In this document: in pieces, positions 52,998 through 61,811 of the stretch
How positions within the stretch are numbered: the stretch's first letter is position 1
Layout: each line of letters starts with the position of its first letter
Assembly (NCBI RefSeq): GCF_011927635.1
Contig: NZ_JAATJB010000007.1
Span: 62,001-126,000 of the forward strand
Reading direction: 5' to 3'
Source: Sphingomonas trueperi
Lineage (GTDB): Bacteria; Pseudomonadota; Alphaproteobacteria; Sphingomonadales; Sphingomonadaceae
Length of the DNA: 64,000 nt
The notes under the pieces: model-generated
What the model was told of the DNA's origin: nothing
The model's input: the letters and a program-made list of their open reading frames with translations, nothing else
Database searches by the model: none
Made by a program: the position numbers and the translations under genes

Positions 52998-53019
52998 CAT
53001 ATAAGGAAAGCTTTATATG
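52998..53019. promoter_or_regulatory. AT-rich palindrome upstream of metK (possible SahR operator)
   Basis: Arms CATATAA and TTATATG (52998-53004 / 53013-53019) are exact complements around an 8-nt centre, in the lnt-metK gap, 46 bp before the metK start. The site resembles the CATATAAAG-type palindrome I recall for SahR, the S-adenosylhomocysteine-responsive ArsR regulator of methionine genes in alphaproteobacteria; that match is from memory. Confidence 0.6.
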
Positions 53020-53064
53020 GGCATGGCAACGGCCCGGCGATCCTTCCCAACCTGAGGAATTTAC

Positions 53065-54276
<1,212 letters not shown>

Positions 54277-54304
54277 TCGGGCTTTCTGATCCGAAGATGA
54301 AAAG

Positions 54305-54338
54305 AGCCCCGCCGGCACCCGCCGCGCGGGGCTTTTTC
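54305..54338 (+). terminator. Rho-independent terminator of metK
   Basis: AGCCCCGC (54305-54312) pairs with GCGGGGCT (54326-54333); the loop CGGCACCCGCCGC can extend the stem, and five Ts follow (54333-54337). It lies 29 bp past the metK stop. Confidence 0.88.
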
Positions 54339-54424
54339 ATGCCCTCCCATCCCCTTGTTTCGCCTGCGACCTATAAGGCCTTGTGGGCCCGTCATGGTTA
54401 ACACGGGCAACGGAGGGAGTAGCA

Positions 54425-55180
54425 ATGGTTCTCGACACGGAGGACTGGCAGGCCGCGTCGGCACCAGGCCTGCATCTCGCATTTCGACCGGTACATGATG
54501 TCATCACCGCCCGCGTTTTCGCCTATGAGGCGGTGCTACGCGGCCCCGACGGCGAGGAAGGCGACGACATCCTCGCCCGGATCCCCGCCGACCGCCATGC
54601 CGAGCTCGACCGCCGCGTCGCCGCCGGCGCGGTCACCAGGGCGATGGAGATGGGTCTCGGCACCACCACCGCCCGCCTGCTGATCCCGATCCATGCGCCC
54701 AACGCCGCCCCGGCGGGCGCCGCGCTGACCGCCGCCACCCTGGCCGGGCAGCGCACCGGCCTGATCCCCGAGCGGATGATCTTCGGCATCCACGGCTTTG
54801 CCGACGTGCCCGGCCAGCAGCTCGCCGACCTGGTCGACGGCCATGCCCGCGCGGGCGCGCTCACCGCCTTCCTCGGTCTCGGGCACGACCCGATCGGCTT
54901 CAGCCCCTGCGTGCGCTACCGCCCGGCGATGGTGCGGCTCGATCCCGATCTGGTCAACGGCATCGACGCCAGCTGGTCGCGCCGGCTGATGCTGGAGGAG
55001 CTGGCGCCGCGCCTGCGCGAACAGGGCATCCGCGTGATCGCCGACGGCGTGTCGCACGAGGGCGTGCTACGCCGGCTGCGCAGCTTCGGCATCTTCCACC
55101 TCCAGGGCGATCTGGTCGCGCCGCCGATGCCCGGCATGCTCCCGCCCACCCGGATCGAACGCCCGGCTGCAGCCGCCTGA
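54425..55180 (+). CDS. Degenerate EAL-domain protein, copy 1 of 3
   Basis: The 251 residues fill one EAL fold without other domains. The start motif is intact (AYEAVLRG, matching EALLR), but the second metal-ligand asparagine is replaced (LLIPIHAPN), the glutamate of the third motif is gone (MIFGIHGFAD), and the DDFG pair is lost (FLGLGHDPIG). AEG becomes ADGV and the glutamine LQGD remains. It therefore cannot hydrolyse c-di-GMP in the usual way; binding or protein contact is likelier. GGAGGGAG precedes ATG 54425. Two paralogues follow in the same direction. Confidence 0.85.
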   Translation: MVLDTEDWQAASAPGLHLAFRPVHDVITARVFAYEAVLRGPDGEEGDDILARIPADRHAELDRRVAAGAVTRAMEMGLGTTTARLLIPIHAPNAAPAGAALTAATLAGQRTGLIPERMIFGIHGFADVPGQQLADLVDGHARAGALTAFLGLGHDPIGFSPCVRYRPAMVRLDPDLVNGIDASWSRRLMLEELAPRLREQGIRVIADGVSHEGVLRRLRSFGIFHLQGDLVAPPMPGMLPPTRIERPAAAA

Positions 55181-55191
55181 TATGGTGTTAG

Positions 55192-55217
55192 CCCGAGCGT
55201 CACCATCAACGCTCGGG
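55192..55217 (+). terminator. Perfect hairpin between EAL copies 1 and 2
   Basis: CCCGAGCGT (55192-55200) and ACGCTCGGG (55209-55217) pair exactly around CACCATCA. TAATCA follows instead of a T-run, so it may be a weak terminator, processing site or attenuator between copies 1 and 2. Confidence 0.6.
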
Positions 55218-55270
55218 TAATCACTTCCGCCTACCATTCGAGCCAAGGGGATCCAGCTTGGAGATGCCCC

Positions 55271-56032
55271 ATGCTCGACCAAATCGCCCCCGCTCCGCTT
55301 CAGGAAGCGCTTCGCCGGGACTGGTTCGCGATGGCGTTCCAGCCGGTCGTCAACACCTCCACCCTGATCGTCACGGCCTATGAGGCGACGTTCCGCGGCC
55401 CGGACGGCGAAAGCCCTGCCGCGTTCGTCGAGACGCTGGCCGAGGACAAGCGTCCCACCTTCGACCTGCGCTGCCGCGTCGCGGCGATCGAACAGGCGAT
55501 GGCGCTCGGCATCACCGAGCGCCATACCCGCCTCGCGATCAAGGTGATGCCGCGCTACATCACCGATCCGGTCGCCGATGCCGATCGCATGCTGCGCATC
55601 GTCCGCCGCCTCGGCTTCCCGGCGCGCGAGCTGGTGTTCGAGTTCAGCGACCGCGACGATCTCGAAAGCGACAAGATGCTCGGGCTGATGAAGGCCTATC
55701 GCAAGCTCGGCTTCCTCATCGCCTTCGACGATTTCGGCGCGGGCGACATGGGGCTCGACCTGCTCTCCGCCTTCACCCCCGATACGCTCAAGCTCGCCCC
55801 CGAACTGGTGCACAGCCTGTGCAGCAGCTGGGCCAAGCGAATCGTCGTCGAGCGCGTCGCGGAGATCGCGAAGAAGAGCCGCATCCGGCTGATCGCCGAA
55901 GGCGTCTCGACTCGCGCCGAGCATGATCGGCTGCGGTCGCTGGAGGTGACGCTGATGCAGGGCGACCTGATCGCACCGGCCCAGGTGGGCGCGTTGCCCG
56001 CCCCTGCATTGCGGCTCAACGCGGCGGCATGA
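55271..56032 (+). CDS. EAL-domain protein, copy 2 of 3 (most intact)
   Basis: The 253 residues keep most catalytic landmarks: YEATFRG for the EALxR start, LVFEFSD for the second glutamate, AFDDFGAG for the metal aspartates, TLKLAP for the lysine, IAEGVST for the base glutamate and MQGDLIAP for the final glutamine. The metal-ligand asparagine is replaced by lysine (LAIKVMPR), which should hamper or abolish activity. No sensor or membrane part is present. ATG 55271 is in the family frame. It may bind c-di-GMP without, or with weak, hydrolysis. Confidence 0.88.
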   Translation: MLDQIAPAPLQEALRRDWFAMAFQPVVNTSTLIVTAYEATFRGPDGESPAAFVETLAEDKRPTFDLRCRVAAIEQAMALGITERHTRLAIKVMPRYITDPVADADRMLRIVRRLGFPARELVFEFSDRDDLESDKMLGLMKAYRKLGFLIAFDDFGAGDMGLDLLSAFTPDTLKLAPELVHSLCSSWAKRIVVERVAEIAKKSRIRLIAEGVSTRAEHDRLRSLEVTLMQGDLIAPAQVGALPAPALRLNAAA

Positions 56033-56189
56033 GGCCCGAATCGGGGAATCGTTTGCAACTGCCGAAAGCAAGCACCGTAGATTCCCCAACCGGTTGAATC
56101 CGCTGCGGCGACGCACGGAATGGGAGGGTCGGGTCGAATTGGGTACCCAACATTCAGGTTCACAAGAATCGCGTTGAGGAGCACACCCC

Positions 56190-56930
56190 ATGGCAACCAC
56201 GATGGATCTTCGGATCGACCTGCAGCCGATCACGGCGCAAGGCAGCACCGAACCCTTCGCCTGGCATGCCGGCATCCAGGCACGCGCCCAGGCCTTCCAC
56301 ACCGTCGATGCGATCCTGCTGCGTGAGGACCGGGCCGAACTGGAAGGCATCCGCCTCGATCGCGCGCTCGCCGCCGCTGCCGCGGCCGGGCTGGCCGATG
56401 CCGGCACGCTGCTGGCAGTGCCGGTCCAGGTCCGCGCCGGTGCGCCGGATCGCCTGCTCGGCCACCTGTTCCGCGCCGCGCTGCGCCACCGCTTCCCACT
56501 CGACCAGATCGTCGTCGAGATCAGCGCCGACGAATCGACCGATCGCGATGCCGCCGCCGCGATGATCCACGCCTGCACCGATCGCGGCATGATGATCGGC
56601 CTGAGCGACTTCGCCGCCGGCCCGCTGGCGCTGGGCCTGCTCGCCCATTGCTCGCCGCGGCTGATCCGCCTCGCCCCGGCGCTGGTCCACCATCTCGAGG
56701 CCGCCCCGGCGCGCGCGCGCCTGGTCGAAGGCGTGCTGCGCCTCGCCGGCGGCATGGGCGTCACCGTGATCGCACCGGTTCCCACCGCGGAAGCCGGGCA
56801 GCGCGCCGCCGCCGCCGCCGGGCTCCGCCACTTCCAGGGCACACCGAACAGCGCGCCGCACGTCCGCCGCTATACCCGCCCGGTCCGCCGCTGGGGTGCG
56901 CCGATCGCCGCGACCCGCCTCGCCGCCTGA
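56190..56930 (+). CDS. Highly degenerate EAL-like protein, copy 3 of 3
   Basis: The 246 residues still follow the EAL barrel: IVVEISADES is motif 3, GLSDFAAGPL the DDFG place (first Asp is Ser), IRLAPALVHH the lysine place (Arg), and HFQGTP keeps the glutamine. The EAL start is gone (WHAGIQARAQ), the asparagine is gone, and AEGV is replaced by APVP. It is therefore a non-enzymatic relative. TTGAGGAG lies 8 nt before ATG 56190. Its basic C-terminal tail (RRYTRPVRRWG) is unlike the other two and could touch nucleic acid or a partner. Confidence 0.78.
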   Translation: MATTMDLRIDLQPITAQGSTEPFAWHAGIQARAQAFHTVDAILLREDRAELEGIRLDRALAAAAAAGLADAGTLLAVPVQVRAGAPDRLLGHLFRAALRHRFPLDQIVVEISADESTDRDAAAAMIHACTDRGMMIGLSDFAAGPLALGLLAHCSPRLIRLAPALVHHLEAAPARARLVEGVLRLAGGMGVTVIAPVPTAEAGQRAAAAAGLRHFQGTPNSAPHVRRYTRPVRRWGAPIAATRLAA

Positions 56931-56979
56931 ACGCCCCGGATTTGCCAGCACGCGGCGGCGCGACTATGCGCTGCGCCCC

Positions 56980-57660
56980 ATGGCCGATCCCATCACTCTT
57001 CGCCGTCTTTACGGCCGCCGCCAGGGCCACAAGCTCCGCCAGGGCCAGTCCGCGCTCGTCGAGGAACTGCTGCCCAAGGTGAGCGTGCCCGATGCCGGCC
57101 CGCTCGATGCGCGGACCCTGTTCGGCGACGATCGCCCGCTCGAATTCGAGATCGGCTTCGGCGGCGGCGAGCATCTCGCCGGCCAGGCGACGATGCGCCC
57201 CGATCACGGCTTCATCGGCTGCGAGCCCTTCCTCAACGGCGTGGTCGGCGCGCTCAACCATATCCGCGACGGCGAACTCGCCAATGTTCGCCTGCACATG
57301 GGCGACGCGCTCGAGGTGATGGAGCGGCTGCCCGACGCGAGCCTGTCGCGCGTCTACCTGCTCCACCCCGATCCCTGGCCCAAGGCGCGCCACGCCAAGC
57401 GCCGCATGGTCAACCACGGCCCGCTCGACCTGATCGCGGCCAAGCTCAAGCCCGGCAGCGAATTCCGCCTCGGCACCGACGATCCCACCTATTGCCGCTG
57501 GGCGATGATGGTGCTGGGCCAGCGCAAGGACTTCGTCTGGCAGGCGCAGACCGCGCAGGACTTCCTCACCCGCCCCGCCGACTGGCCCGAGACCCGCTAC
57601 GAGCGCAAGGCGCGCCGCCAGGGGCACGAGGTCTGGTATTTCCGCTATGTCCGGGTCTGA
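56980..57660 (+). CDS. trmB: tRNA (guanine-N7-)-methyltransferase
   Basis: The 226-residue enzyme methylates G46 of tRNA using SAM. The SAM site is EFEIGFGGGEHL and the TrmB-specific stretch LLHPDPWPKARHAKRRM follows, with GCEPFLNGVVGALNHI between. The ending FVWQAQTAQDFLTRPADWPE, TRYERKA and WYFRY is typical. ATG 56980 gives MADPITLRRLYGRRQGHKLR, the family start. Its 3' end overlaps the Nudix gene by 14 bp. In sphingomonads it usually lies near metK. Confidence 0.95.
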   Translation: MADPITLRRLYGRRQGHKLRQGQSALVEELLPKVSVPDAGPLDARTLFGDDRPLEFEIGFGGGEHLAGQATMRPDHGFIGCEPFLNGVVGALNHIRDGELANVRLHMGDALEVMERLPDASLSRVYLLHPDPWPKARHAKRRMVNHGPLDLIAAKLKPGSEFRLGTDDPTYCRWAMMVLGQRKDFVWQAQTAQDFLTRPADWPETRYERKARRQGHEVWYFRYVRV

Positions 57661-58240
57661 GCCCGGCCACCGCATCGAACGCGTCGAGACGGTCTATCAG
57701 GGGTGGGGCCGGCTGCTGCTGGCGACGCTGCGCACCCCCGACGGCAGCGTCATCACCCGCCAGATCGAGGACCATGGCGATGCCGTCGCGGTGCTCCCCT
57801 ATGATGCGACCCGCGGCACCGTGCTGCTGGTCCGCCAGTCGCGCCCGCCGCTGATCTTCCGGAGCGAGCACGAGTCGGTCTACGAGGCGCTCGCCGGGCG
57901 GATTGATCCGGGCGAGGACGCCGACACCACCGCCCGCCGCGAGGCGATGGAAGAATGCGGCGTCGCCCTCGGCGCGATCGACCTGGTCGGCCATTTCTTC
58001 GCGATGCCGGCGGTCTCGACCGAGCGGCTGAGTCTCTATCTCGCGCCCTACAGCCTTGCCGATCGCACCAGCGCGGGCGGCGGGCTTGCCCACGACCATG
58101 AGGATATCGAGGTGATCGAAATGCGGCTCGATGATCTTTGGGAGAAGGGCATGGCGGCGCTGGCGGACATGAAGACCGCGATTTTGGTTCTTGCCCTGCG
58201 TGAGCGCCTCGACGCTCAGGCCTGGCCGCCCGCCGCCTGA
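57647..58240 (+). CDS. Nudix hydrolase, ADP-ribose-pyrophosphatase-like
   Basis: The 197 residues contain an intact Nudix box (84-106): GRIDPGEDADTTARREAMEE, then CG. LLVRQSRPPLIFRSEHESVYEALA before it is the pattern of ADP-sugar pyrophosphatases (NudF/NudK). The C-terminal DIEVIEMRLDDLWEKGMAALADMKT fits the same group, which forms domain-swapped dimers. It cleaves ADP-ribose or GDP-mannose to the monophosphates. It starts inside trmB (14-bp overlap), so the two are coupled. Its 3' end overlaps the leftward GNAT gene by 25 bp. Confidence 0.92.
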   Translation: MSGSEPGHRIERVETVYQGWGRLLLATLRTPDGSVITRQIEDHGDAVAVLPYDATRGTVLLVRQSRPPLIFRSEHESVYEALAGRIDPGEDADTTARREAMEECGVALGAIDLVGHFFAMPAVSTERLSLYLAPYSLADRTSAGGGLAHDHEDIEVIEMRLDDLWEKGMAALADMKTAILVLALRERLDAQAWPPAA

Positions 58241-59250
58241 CCGCTGCGGCGCCAGGCCCCGCGCAGCAGCCGCGCGGCAAGCGCCTCCAGCCCCGGCCGC
58301 ACGAAGATCCAGTCGCGGATCGCCGGGCCGGCGGTGGCGCCCATGGTCTGCTTGTAGCCGCTGTCGCCCGCGCCCCAATCGACCAGCCTCACCCCGCGCT
58401 CGCGGGCGCGCAGCAGGTTGCGATACTGGAGCAGCTTGCCCGGCGAATGCTTCGCCACCGCCGGATCATAGCTGTTGGCGATGGCATAGCAGCGCGCGCC
58501 GGTGACGAGATCGAACGAGAAGGCCATCGGCCGCCCGTCGATCCGCAGCATCGCGGCGGAGAGCATGTCCGCCAGCACCGGATCGTGCAGCGCCGCCTTC
58601 CAGAAGGCGCCATGCCCCTCGGCGGTGAACTTGGCGTCGCGCCCGTCGGTGCGCTCGGCGATCCAGCTGTGCCGTTCGATCTCGGCGAGCGTGTCGACAT
58701 CGGGCGGGCCCCATTCCCAAGCGAGCGTGCCCGTGCTTGCCAGATGCTTCTCCAGATGCCGGTTCTTGCGAAGCGTCGATCCGCGCGGCCAGTCTTCTGA
58801 TGCGATATCGAGCAGGAAGCTGTCCGCCACGTGCCGGTCGAGCAGCGTCCAGCCGGCCGCAAGCGCACGCGCCTTGAGCCAGTCGAGCGCCAGATCGCAG
58901 TCATAGACCGGCCCGATCCGCAGCGCCCGCACGCGTCGCGCCAGCGCGCCGAGCAGCGCATCCGCCGCCGCCGCGCTTGCGCCTTCCACCACGGGGAAGC
59001 TGCGGAACGGCCAGTAGCAGCCGGGAATCTCCGCCAGCCCCAGCCAGCCCGGCCCCTTGGCGACCAAGGGCAGCGCCGCCACCGGCACGCCCGCCTCCTC
59101 CACCCCCAGCGTTCGCGCCGTCCCGCCATAGGCCTGCAGCGCCGCGGCGTACCAGGCGCGGCGGAGGAAGCGGTGCCCCTCGGCCGCACGCATGGCGGCG
59201 TCGTCCAGCGCATCGGCAAGGCCGGCTTCGAAGCGGACGACGGGAGCCAT
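58216..59250 (-). CDS. FemAB/BioF2-like GNAT acetyltransferase
   Basis: The 344 residues have a two-lobed GNAT layout: AGVPVAALPLVAKGPGWLGL in the N-terminal lobe, STLRKNRHLEKHLASTG in the linker, and PMAFSFDLVTGARCYAIANS with SPGKLLQYRNLLRARERGVR in the C-terminal acyl-CoA lobe. Such proteins in sphingomonads are linked to cellulose or exopolysaccharide acylation (BcsL/CelD-like). It stands alone and leftward; its 3' end overlaps the Nudix gene by 25 bp. The acyl donor and acceptor are unknown. Confidence 0.85.
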   Translation of the reverse strand: MAPVVRFEAGLADALDDAAMRAAEGHRFLRRAWYAAALQAYGGTARTLGVEEAGVPVAALPLVAKGPGWLGLAEIPGCYWPFRSFPVVEGASAAAADALLGALARRVRALRIGPVYDCDLALDWLKARALAAGWTLLDRHVADSFLLDIASEDWPRGSTLRKNRHLEKHLASTGTLAWEWGPPDVDTLAEIERHSWIAERTDGRDAKFTAEGHGAFWKAALHDPVLADMLSAAMLRIDGRPMAFSFDLVTGARCYAIANSYDPAVAKHSPGKLLQYRNLLRARERGVRLVDWGAGDSGYKQTMGATAGPAIRDWIFVRPGLEALAARLLRGAWRRSGQAAGGQA

Positions 59251-59335
59251 GCATCCACTCTACCCCCTCACCCGTTACCATCCGGTGCAGCCCCTGCTTG
59301 CGCCGCACGCACCACCCCTTGCATAAGGAGCATGC

Positions 59336-59791
59336 ATGGAAGGTCCCTATCTCTCCACCGTCTCGGATACGATCCAGGCCGCGATCGCGCCGGTGTTCCT
59401 GCTCGCCGGCATCGGCGCGTTCCTGAACACCATGGTCGGCCGGCTCGCCCGCATCGTCGATCGCGCGCGGGTAATCGAGGAGCTGCACCCGCGCTCCAGC
59501 GGCCCCGAGCATGACCGCCATGTCTGGGAACTCCGCATCATCGATCGCCGCATCTCGGTGATCAACAACGCGATCTTCCTGTGCACCGCCAGCGCGCTCG
59601 CCATCTGCCTGGTCGTCGCGCTGATGTTCGTCTCGCGCCTGGCGAACCTGCATGTCGGCATCTGGGTAGCCGTCGCCTTCATCATTTCGATGCTGCTGCT
59701 GATCGCGGGGCTGCTCTATTTCCTCGTCGAGGTGCGGATGTCGCTCAAGGCGATCCATGTCCGCGAGGAACTGCTCGAACTTGATTCCTAG
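59336..59791 (+). CDS. DUF2721 membrane protein
   Basis: The 151-residue protein has three predicted helices (about 14-34, 76-100, 106-130). The family core is visible: APVFLLAGIGAFLNTMVGRL, ARIVDRARVIEELH, then LRIIDRRISVINNAIFLCTA. DUF2721 proteins are widespread, conserved and uncharacterised, often single genes. AAGGAG lies 5 nt before ATG 59336. It precedes purE by 62 bp. Confidence 0.92.
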   Translation: MEGPYLSTVSDTIQAAIAPVFLLAGIGAFLNTMVGRLARIVDRARVIEELHPRSSGPEHDRHVWELRIIDRRISVINNAIFLCTASALAICLVVALMFVSRLANLHVGIWVAVAFIISMLLLIAGLLYFLVEVRMSLKAIHVREELLELDS

Positions 59792-59853
59792 ACCATTGCC
59801 CTGAAGCCCCTGCCTGACTAACACCCCGCTTCCATTCCACGGTCGGGCAGGCA

Positions 59854-60339
59854 ATGGCGGACGCACCTCTTATCGGCATCATCATGGGCAGCACCTCCGA
59901 TTGGGAGACGATGCGCCACGCGGCCGACATTCTCACCGAACTGGGCGTGCCGCACGAGACCAAGGTCGTCTCCGCGCATCGTACCCCGCAGCGGCTCTAT
60001 GACTATGCCACCGGCGCGGCCGACCGCGGCCTCAAGGTGATCATCGCCGGCGCCGGCGGCGCGGCGCACCTGCCCGGCATGGCGGCAGCGATGACGCATT
60101 TGCCGGTGCTCGGCGTGCCGGTGGAATCCAAGACGATGAAGGGGCTCGATAGCCTCTATTCGATCGTCCAGATGCCCGGCGGCATTCCCGTCGGCACGCT
60201 GGCGATCGGCAAGGCCGGCGCCAAGAACGCCGCCTTGCTCGGTGCCGCGATCCTCGCCACCTCGGACGAAGCGCTCACCGAGAAGCTGATCGCCTGGCGC
60301 ACCGCGCAGACCGACAGCGTCGCGGAGGAACCGGCATGA
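59854..60339 (+). CDS. purE: N5-carboxyaminoimidazole ribonucleotide mutase
   Basis: The 161-residue class I PurE converts N5-CAIR to CAIR in purine synthesis. Conserved segments: [13 protein letters not shown] (phosphate binding), [13 protein letters not shown] with the catalytic His, [20 protein letters not shown] and [20 protein letters not shown]. It overlaps purK by 4 bp (ATGA), giving the normal purEK operon. A distinct ribosome site is not obvious. Length is typical (160-170). Confidence 0.97.
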   Translation: MADAPLIGIIMGSTSDWETMRHAADILTELGVPHETKVVSAHRTPQRLYDYATGAADRGLKVIIAGAGGAAHLPGMAAAMTHLPVLGVPVESKTMKGLDSLYSIVQMPGGIPVGTLAIGKAGAKNAALLGAAILATSDEALTEKLIAWRTAQTDSVAEEPA

Positions 60340-61412
60340 GCGGCGCGCTTCCCCCCGGCTCGACCATCGGCATCCTCGGCGGCGGTCAGCTCGGCCGGAT
60401 GATCGCGGTTGCGGCCGCCCAGCTCGGCTACCGCACGCACGTCCTCGCCCCCGACGAGGAAAGCATCGCCGCGCAGACCGCCTCCAGCTTCACCCGCGCC
60501 GATTATCACAGCCATATCGTGCTCGACGAACTGGCGTCCCACGCCGACGTGATCACCTACGAGTTCGAGAATGTCGCGCTCGCCCCCGTCGCGCACTTGG
60601 CGAGCAAGGTGCCCGTCCGCCCCGGCGCCCGGAGCCTGGAGATCGCGCAGGACCGCGCCAACGAAAAGGCGTTCGTCGCCGAGCTCGGCGGCCGCACCGC
60701 GCCTTGGGCGCTGGTCACCACCCGCGACGAGCTGCACGCCGCGATCGCCAGGATCGGCGCGCCGTCGATCCTGAAGACGCTGCGGCTCGGCTATGACGGC
60801 AAGGGCCAGGTGCGCCTGCACGACGCCTCCGAGGCCGAGGCGGCCTGGGCGGCGATCGGCGAGCGGCCGGCGATCCTCGAAGGCTTCGTCACCTTCAGCC
60901 ACGAATTCTCGATCATCACCGTGCGCGGGCTCGACGGCACGCTCGCCAGCTATCCGCCGCCCTGGAACGAGCACAAGGACGGCATCCTCGCCCGCTCCAC
61001 CCTGCCCGCCCCCGCCGAGATCGCCCGCCACTGGACCGAGGCGGCAGCGCTCTCCGGCCGCGTCGCCGAGGCGCTGGGCCATATCGGCGTGCTGACCTGC
61101 GAGTTCTTCGCCACGGAGGACGGCCCGGTGTTCAACGAGATGGCGCCGCGCGTCCACAATAGCGGCCACTGGACGATCGAGGGTGCCGAGACCTCGCAGT
61201 TCGAGAACCATGTTCGCGCGATCTGCGGCCTCCCGCTCGGCTCGACCGCGCTTACGGGCACGCATGTGGAAATGGAAAACCTGATCGGCGACGAGGCGAA
61301 CCGCTGGCCCGAGCTGCTCGCCGAGCCGGGCACGCACCTTCACCTCTATGGCAAGGGCCAGGCCCGGCCGGGGCGCAAGATGGGGCATGTCACGCGGGTG
61401 AAGCGGGGCTAG
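60336..61412 (+). CDS. purK: N5-carboxyaminoimidazole ribonucleotide synthase
   Basis: The 358-residue ATP-grasp enzyme makes N5-CAIR from AIR, bicarbonate and ATP. It begins [20 protein letters not shown], has the ATP loop [16 protein letters not shown], and the metal-binding part [20 protein letters not shown] with [10 protein letters not shown]. The ending [18 protein letters not shown] is typical. The start overlaps the purE stop, so translation is coupled. It converges on a leftward hypothetical gene 25 bp away. Confidence 0.97.
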   Translation: MSGALPPGSTIGILGGGQLGRMIAVAAAQLGYRTHVLAPDEESIAAQTASSFTRADYHSHIVLDELASHADVITYEFENVALAPVAHLASKVPVRPGARSLEIAQDRANEKAFVAELGGRTAPWALVTTRDELHAAIARIGAPSILKTLRLGYDGKGQVRLHDASEAEAAWAAIGERPAILEGFVTFSHEFSIITVRGLDGTLASYPPPWNEHKDGILARSTLPAPAEIARHWTEAAALSGRVAEALGHIGVLTCEFFATEDGPVFNEMAPRVHNSGHWTIEGAETSQFENHVRAICGLPLGSTALTGTHVEMENLIGDEANRWPELLAEPGTHLHLYGKGQARPGRKMGHVTRVKRG

Positions 61413-61437
61413 CCCCCCGTCACCCGCGCGCGACGGC

Positions 61438-61758
61438 TCAGTTGCCCTCCGAGTCCACGACGAACACCTCGGGCTTGCCCCGCGACAGGGGATCCCAGCC
61501 GGCCGACAGCGCGGAGCGAACGCAACGCGTGATCGTCGCATCGTCCAGCTGGAGACGGCCGCGCGGCAGTCCCTTGAGCAACCGCTTGGGCGCCGGGAAC
61601 TCCATCCACGCCTCGCGCTTGGCATCGCGCTGGGCGACCGCGATGGTCATCCCCTTCCAGCCCTCGTCGTCGGACAGATGGGGCTCGCGCTGCAGACGCC
61701 AATCATAGGTCACGCCATCCAGATCGATGGCACCGCTGGTGCTCAGGGATTTCGACAT
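61438..61758 (-). CDS. Small conserved hypothetical protein
   Basis: The 106 residues have a clear sequence logic: LDGVTYDWRLQREPHLSDDE, GWKGMTIAVAQRDAKREAWM, EFPAPKRLLKGLPRGRLQLD and the acidic end VFVVDSEGN, as a compact beta-rich fold. No signal or membrane part. Sphingomonad genomes commonly hold this protein, always uncharacterised in my memory. It begins about 50 bp after the large glycosyltransferase gene and reads the same way; co-transcription is possible. Confidence 0.8.
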   Translation of the reverse strand: MSKSLSTSGAIDLDGVTYDWRLQREPHLSDDEGWKGMTIAVAQRDAKREAWMEFPAPKRLLKGLPRGRLQLDDATITRCVRSALSAGWDPLSRGKPEVFVVDSEGN

Positions 61759-61811
61759 CGGAAGCCCCTAGCACGGGAACCGCGCCGACGCACGGGCGCA
61801 GGTCCGTCGCG

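Noticed and set aside
53020..53064. SAM/SAH-type riboswitch in the metK leader (CAACGGC core noticed)
   Set aside because: The flanks needed for the P1 stem (GGCATGG versus GATCCTT) do not pair, and the later conserved part before the ribosome site is missing. The AT-rich palindrome just upstream is a better regulatory candidate.
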